From NCBI GenBank assembly GCA_021772595.1, contig JAJFLS010000530.1, positions 1 to 16,637 of the forward strand: a stretch of DNA of 16,637 nt, in the 5' to 3' direction. Of the stretch, positions 14,055 to 16,637 are shown one piece after another. This stretch comes from Opitutales bacterium (GTDB lineage: Bacteria; Verrucomicrobiota; Verrucomicrobiia; Opitutales; Opitutaceae). Under the pieces are notes generated by a model that had not been told where the DNA came from, did not search any database, and saw only the letters and a list, made by a program, of their open reading frames with translations. Numbering within the stretch: the stretch's first letter is position 1; each line of letters starts with the position of its first letter. The position numbers and the translations under genes were made by a program.

Positions 14055-14951
14055 ATGAAGATACTTTCCTTAATTGCGCTTTTGCTTGTTGCTTTAACGG
14101 CTTCCTGTTCGTCGACAGACGAATCGAGTCAGACCGACTATCCGCTCGGGACCTTCAATTTCGACTTCGCCCGACTTGGCGAGGACGAGGCTAGTCAGAT
14201 TGGCGAATTGAAATCGATTGGCTACGAGGGATTGGTTCTGAATTTGACGAATCCGAAAGAGCTTAAGACGCTGGAGCGTTATCAATCAGTAGTAGGTGAT
14301 GACTCATTCGAGGTTTACGCTGGTTACGTCGTCATTTATTTCGAAAAGGATATCGCTGCGCAAAATGCTTATCTTGATAACGTGATTAAAGCCCTTAAGA
14401 AATCGGATGCAAAGCTTTGGGTTATCTTGCGTGCCCGAGGTGGGAAAACGGTCGAACGTGAGGAGATCGTCGATTTCCTGCAATCCGCAGCGGAACGTAC
14501 CAAGGCGGGTGGGGTCGAGCTGGTTATCTATCCACACTGGTCTGGCGGTAATCCTCTCAGCATTTGCCTCATCGAATCAGCGGAAGATGCGATACCCTAT
14601 CTCGAGGAAGTAGGAAGCGACAACCTTTTCGTGTCGCTCCATCTCTGTCATGAAATCAAAGCGGGCAACGGGGATCGCCTTAATGAAGTAGCGGCCAAGA
14701 TTAAGCCTTGGCTACGATTGCCTTCGATAAACGGCGCCGACGTAGATGCGATGAATGAGTTGGAAGGATGGAAGCGCGGTATCCAGCCTTTGACTATGGG
14801 CGACTATAATTCGTCCCAGTTGTTAGACGCATTAAAGTCAGTAGATTATGATGGCCCTGTTATCTTGCACACCTGGGGACTCCAAAAATCGGCGGCGGAT
14901 CATCATCACACCTCGTACAAGCAATTTCAGGATATGTTGGATGCGTTATGA
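14055..14951 (+). CDS. Lipoprotein with sugar phosphate isomerase/epimerase-like TIM barrel
   Basis: 298 residues with a lipoprotein signal: hydrophobic MKILSLIALLLVALTAS followed by Cys18 (lipobox LTASC). The rest resembles the xylose-isomerase-like AP-endonuclease-2 TIM barrel found in sugar phosphate isomerases/epimerases. It has a first strand LGTFNFDFARLGE, the helix-strand unit IGELKSIGYEGLVLNL, VELVIYPHW (155-162, His161), LFVSLHLCHEIKAGN (191-205, His196 and His199) and a final strand GPVILHTWG (267-275). The His-rich strand ends are consistent with a metal site, but the canonical Glu/Asp/His/Glu set could not be fully mapped, so catalysis is uncertain. As a lipoprotein it acts outside the cytoplasm, so phosphosugars are unlikely substrates; free sugars or keto-sugars are more plausible (inference). 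Confidence 0.75.
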   Translation: MKILSLIALLLVALTASCSSTDESSQTDYPLGTFNFDFARLGEDEASQIGELKSIGYEGLVLNLTNPKELKTLERYQSVVGDDSFEVYAGYVVIYFEKDIAAQNAYLDNVIKALKKSDAKLWVILRARGGKTVEREEIVDFLQSAAERTKAGGVELVIYPHWSGGNPLSICLIESAEDAIPYLEEVGSDNLFVSLHLCHEIKAGNGDRLNEVAAKIKPWLRLPSINGADVDAMNELEGWKRGIQPLTMGDYNSSQLLDALKSVDYDGPVILHTWGLQKSAADHHHTSYKQFQDMLDAL

Positions 14952-14997
14952 TCAGTCTCTTTGACGGAAGGGGCAATCAATGAAGAAGAAATTTGGT

Positions 14998-15030
14998 CCG
15001 CGAAACACGCTAAATGACGCGAAAAATGCG
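14998..15030 (+). repeat. CGCGAA/CGCTAA period-10 repeat arm
   Basis: The words CGCGAA, CGCTAA and CGCGAA recur at about 10-nt steps after a leading CC, the same layout as the other word-repeat elements. The closest inverted arm is at 15427-15445. Confidence 0.6.
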
Positions 15031-15088
15031 ATACCTATAATAATGTTATGCAGAAAATGAATTGTCAGGTTGTCGCTTCTCTCCAAAT

Positions 15089-15173
15089 AGGTGTCTCTAA
15101 AACGACGGCAGGTTTCCCGATCAATACTGATGGCAGACTAAGGATGAAATCTTTTGTCGTGGCAACGACACCT
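15089..15173. repeat. Second AGGTGTC-ended inverted-repeat element
   Basis: AGGTGTC at 15089-15095 is complemented by GACACCT at 15167-15173; the left end extends to AAATAGGTGTCTCT, matching the ends of the 10397-10510 element. As there, one end abuts a 15-nt hairpin, GTGACC-GTA-GGTCAC (15176-15190). Confidence 0.6.
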
Positions 15174-15426
15174 GTGTGACCGTAGGTCACCTTGACTAAA
15201 ATTGCATATGATCAGAAAAACGAATACAAAAAACGAGTTATACGGAACTGCTCTACCCTTGATCTATGAACAGGTTCGCATATCAATTCGCTCCGATCTA
15301 GCCACAGTTCTGACGAAATGTCCATGCCACCTTGCTCTTCGGCGAAGCTCGGGATCATCAATTGCGTAGCTACGCGAGGGACTCGCGTGGAAGAGCTCGG
15401 GATCACTATTTCGCCTACACTGAAAT

Positions 15427-15445
15427 AACTTAGCGCCCTTCGCGG
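15427..15445 (-). repeat. CGCGAA/CGCTAA repeat arm, inverted
   Basis: On the minus strand it reads CCGCGAAGGGCGCTAAGTT, the same word order as the arm at 14998 in opposite orientation, so the two arms bracket about 400 bases of spacer. A palindrome CGGTTTTAAACCG (15443-15455) overlaps its end. Confidence 0.55.
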
Positions 15446-15511
15446 TTTTAAACCGTCTTCACGTGTTTCTTGCACCTTGAAGTTCTTCTATTTGTACTAG
15501 AGTATTCCAAC

Positions 15512-16637
15512 ATGTCCGCCCCAGGCAAAACGCGTCGACTGACTATTGCAGCCATTCTACTGGCTCGAAGTCTGCTCGCGATTAACGGGGCCAGCGATCT
15601 CGATCAAACTACAGGGTTGAGCTTCGAAAAGGACATTGCTCCGATTCTCGAAGCGAAGTGTCTAGGGTGCCATAACCCGAACCAGCAGGAAGGCGATTTC
15701 TCCATGGCCACCCTGGAAGAAATCCAGGCGGCCAGCGAGGAGTACGTGATTCCAGGGAATGCGGAGGAAAGCATGCTCTATTGGATTACCTTGCCGCTGG
15801 AAGACGAGGAAGCCCCTGAAATGCCGGAGGAGGGGGATGCGTTGACCGAAGAGGAAACAAAGGCGCTCGCTGCTTGGATCGATGCGGGAGCGGAGTGGCC
15901 GGAAGGGTTGGTTCTCAAAGAAGCGTCGAAGGCGGATGAGTCCTGGTGGGCCTACCAACCTTTGTCCAAGTCCAAGCATCAATCGATCGACGCTTACATC
16001 GAATACGAATTGAACGCTAACGGTTTGACGCTAAACCCGGAAGCGGATCGACGAACCTTGATCCGACGGGTCAGTTTGGACCTAACTGGCTTGCCGCCGC
16101 CTCCCGAAGAGGTAGATGCCTTTGTAGCGAATCGAGATCCGCAGGCTTACGAAAAACTGGTGGATCGACTGTTGGCATCGCCTCGTTATGGCGAGCGCTG
16201 GGCCCAGCACTGGTTGGACGTGATTCGATGGGCGGAAACCGTTGGTTTCGAAACGAACTTTGTCCGCTCTAATGCCTGGCCGTATCGCGACTGGGTCATC
16301 GCCGCGTTCAATACCGACAAGCCCTACGATCAATTTGTCTTCGAACAAATCGCTGGGGATACGGTCGGCGAAGATGCAGCTCTCGGATTTCTGGTAGCAG
16401 GACCCGCAAATCTCCCCGGCCAAATCGGTCGTGACGAAGCCGCAATGCGCAACGCCCGCCAAGAAGAACTCGACGAAGTATTGAGAACGGTAGGGCAGGG
16501 CGTTCTCGGGCTTACCGTCGGTTGCGCCCGCTGCCACGATCATAAATACGACCCCATCACTCAGGAAGACTTCTACCGCCTGTTTGCCTTCTTTCATAAC
16601 GTTCCGGAGAAGGGCAAGGACGGCACGATCGCCCCGA
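15512..16637 (+). CDS. PSCyt1 / PSCyt2 (DUF1549) di-haem protein, N-terminal part (runs off the window)
   Basis: The frame is open from the ATG at 15512 to the window end, giving about 375 residues without a stop. An N-terminal export signal (KTRRLTIAAILLARSLLA) is followed by the Planctomycete cytochrome C domain PSCyt1, LSFEKDIAPILEAKCLGCH, with haem motif Cys50, Cys53 and His54. The PSCyt2/DUF1549 domain then begins around residue 158 (IDAYIEYELNANGL, RRVSLDLTGLPPPPEEV, SPRYGERWAQHWLDVIRWAET) and contains a second motif, CARCH, at 338-342, followed by DHKYDPITQEDFY. Family members usually continue into DUF1553 (PSD1) for 700-1100 residues in total, so more than half is likely missing. They are exported redox proteins often co-located with sulfatases and DUF1501 genes; their reaction is not established. 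Confidence 0.92.
   Translation, partial: MSAPGKTRRLTIAAILLARSLLAINGASDLDQTTGLSFEKDIAPILEAKCLGCHNPNQQEGDFSMATLEEIQAASEEYVIPGNAEESMLYWITLPLEDEEAPEMPEEGDALTEEETKALAAWIDAGAEWPEGLVLKEASKADESWWAYQPLSKSKHQSIDAYIEYELNANGLTLNPEADRRTLIRRVSLDLTGLPPPPEEVDAFVANRDPQAYEKLVDRLLASPRYGERWAQHWLDVIRWAETVGFETNFVRSNAWPYRDWVIAAFNTDKPYDQFVFEQIAGDTVGEDAALGFLVAGPANLPGQIGRDEAAMRNARQEELDEVLRTVGQGVLGLTVGCARCHDHKYDPITQEDFYRLFAFFHNVPEKGKDGTIAP

Larger units (their letters stand above)
14952..15511. other. 560-base intergenic region packed with repeats; no credible gene
   Basis: This is the longest gene-free stretch. It holds a CGCGAA/CGCTAA arm at 14998-15030 and its inverted counterpart at 15427-15445, an AGGTGTC-ended element at 15089-15173 followed by a GTGACC/GGTCAC hairpin (15176-15190), and a 12-nt direct repeat AGCTCGGGATCA (15346-15357 and 15394-15405). 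An 87-codon minus-strand frame (15212-15475) covers much of it but shows no recognisable domain and is built partly of repeats, so it is not called as a gene. Confidence 0.6.

Noticed and set aside
409..15445. CRISPR array as an explanation of the short phased repeats
   Set aside because: Units are only 6-7 nt with 2-3 nt gaps, there are no 20-40 nt spacers, and no cas genes are present.
15212..15475. 87-codon minus-strand frame in the large spacer
   Set aside because: It covers a direct repeat, two dyads and a word-repeat arm and has no recognisable domain. A degenerate transposase was considered, but no transposase motif was found.

Overview
The window looks like an accessory, catabolic stretch of a Verrucomicrobiota chromosome, probably an aquatic or marine member of the Opitutia. 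This is inferred from gene content and was not tested phylogenetically. The pointers are a DUF1080 protein, two secreted sulfatases, a Tat-exported deacetylase-like protein, a PQQ dehydrogenase carrying an internal cytochrome c, a Planctomycete-type PSCyt1/DUF1549 cytochrome, and a lipoprotein TIM barrel. Intergenic spacers are crowded with hairpin repeats. No rRNA, tRNA, CRISPR array or intact transposase gene was seen.

Layout. 1-5299 (+): the 3' end of a DUF1080 (3-keto-disaccharide hydrolase-like) gene, a type I sulfatase, an iduronate/choline-sulfatase-like sulfatase, and a Tat-exported NodB-like deacetylase. Together they suggest extracytoplasmic processing of sulfated, possibly acylated glycans. 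5329-7446 (-): a convergent PQQ-dependent dehydrogenase with a haem c domain inserted in its beta-propeller. 7447-7928 is a divergent regulatory spacer containing a 26-bp-arm inverted repeat.

7929-11393 (+) is the most distinctive region. It encodes E1 alpha and E1 beta of a thiamine-dependent 2-oxoacid/acetoin dehydrogenase, then a 77-residue free-standing lipoyl domain, then a short lipoate ligase/octanoyltransferase-like protein. The expected E2 acyltransferase and E3 dihydrolipoamide dehydrogenase are not in the window. The lipoyl protein may act as a mobile carrier, in the manner of glycine-cleavage H protein, with its own lipoylating enzyme. That is inference.

11697-14951 (+): a secreted SnoaL/NTF2-like protein, an AraC-family regulator, a secreted SRPBCC protein and a lipoprotein sugar-isomerase-like TIM barrel. 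15512 to the end (+): the N-terminal part of a PSCyt1/PSCyt2 (DUF1549) di-haem protein.

The most striking non-coding signal is a set of hairpin repeats built from 6-7 nt words reiterated every 9-10 nt. Four word families occur (ACGGAG, CGCAGAG, CACGAAT, CGCGAA/CGCTAA), all in spacers and mostly just upstream of genes. In the best copy the words and spacer lengths are conserved between the two arms while the spacer bases differ. A second class carries inverted AGGTGTC/GACACCT ends, and there are two large imperfect hairpins.
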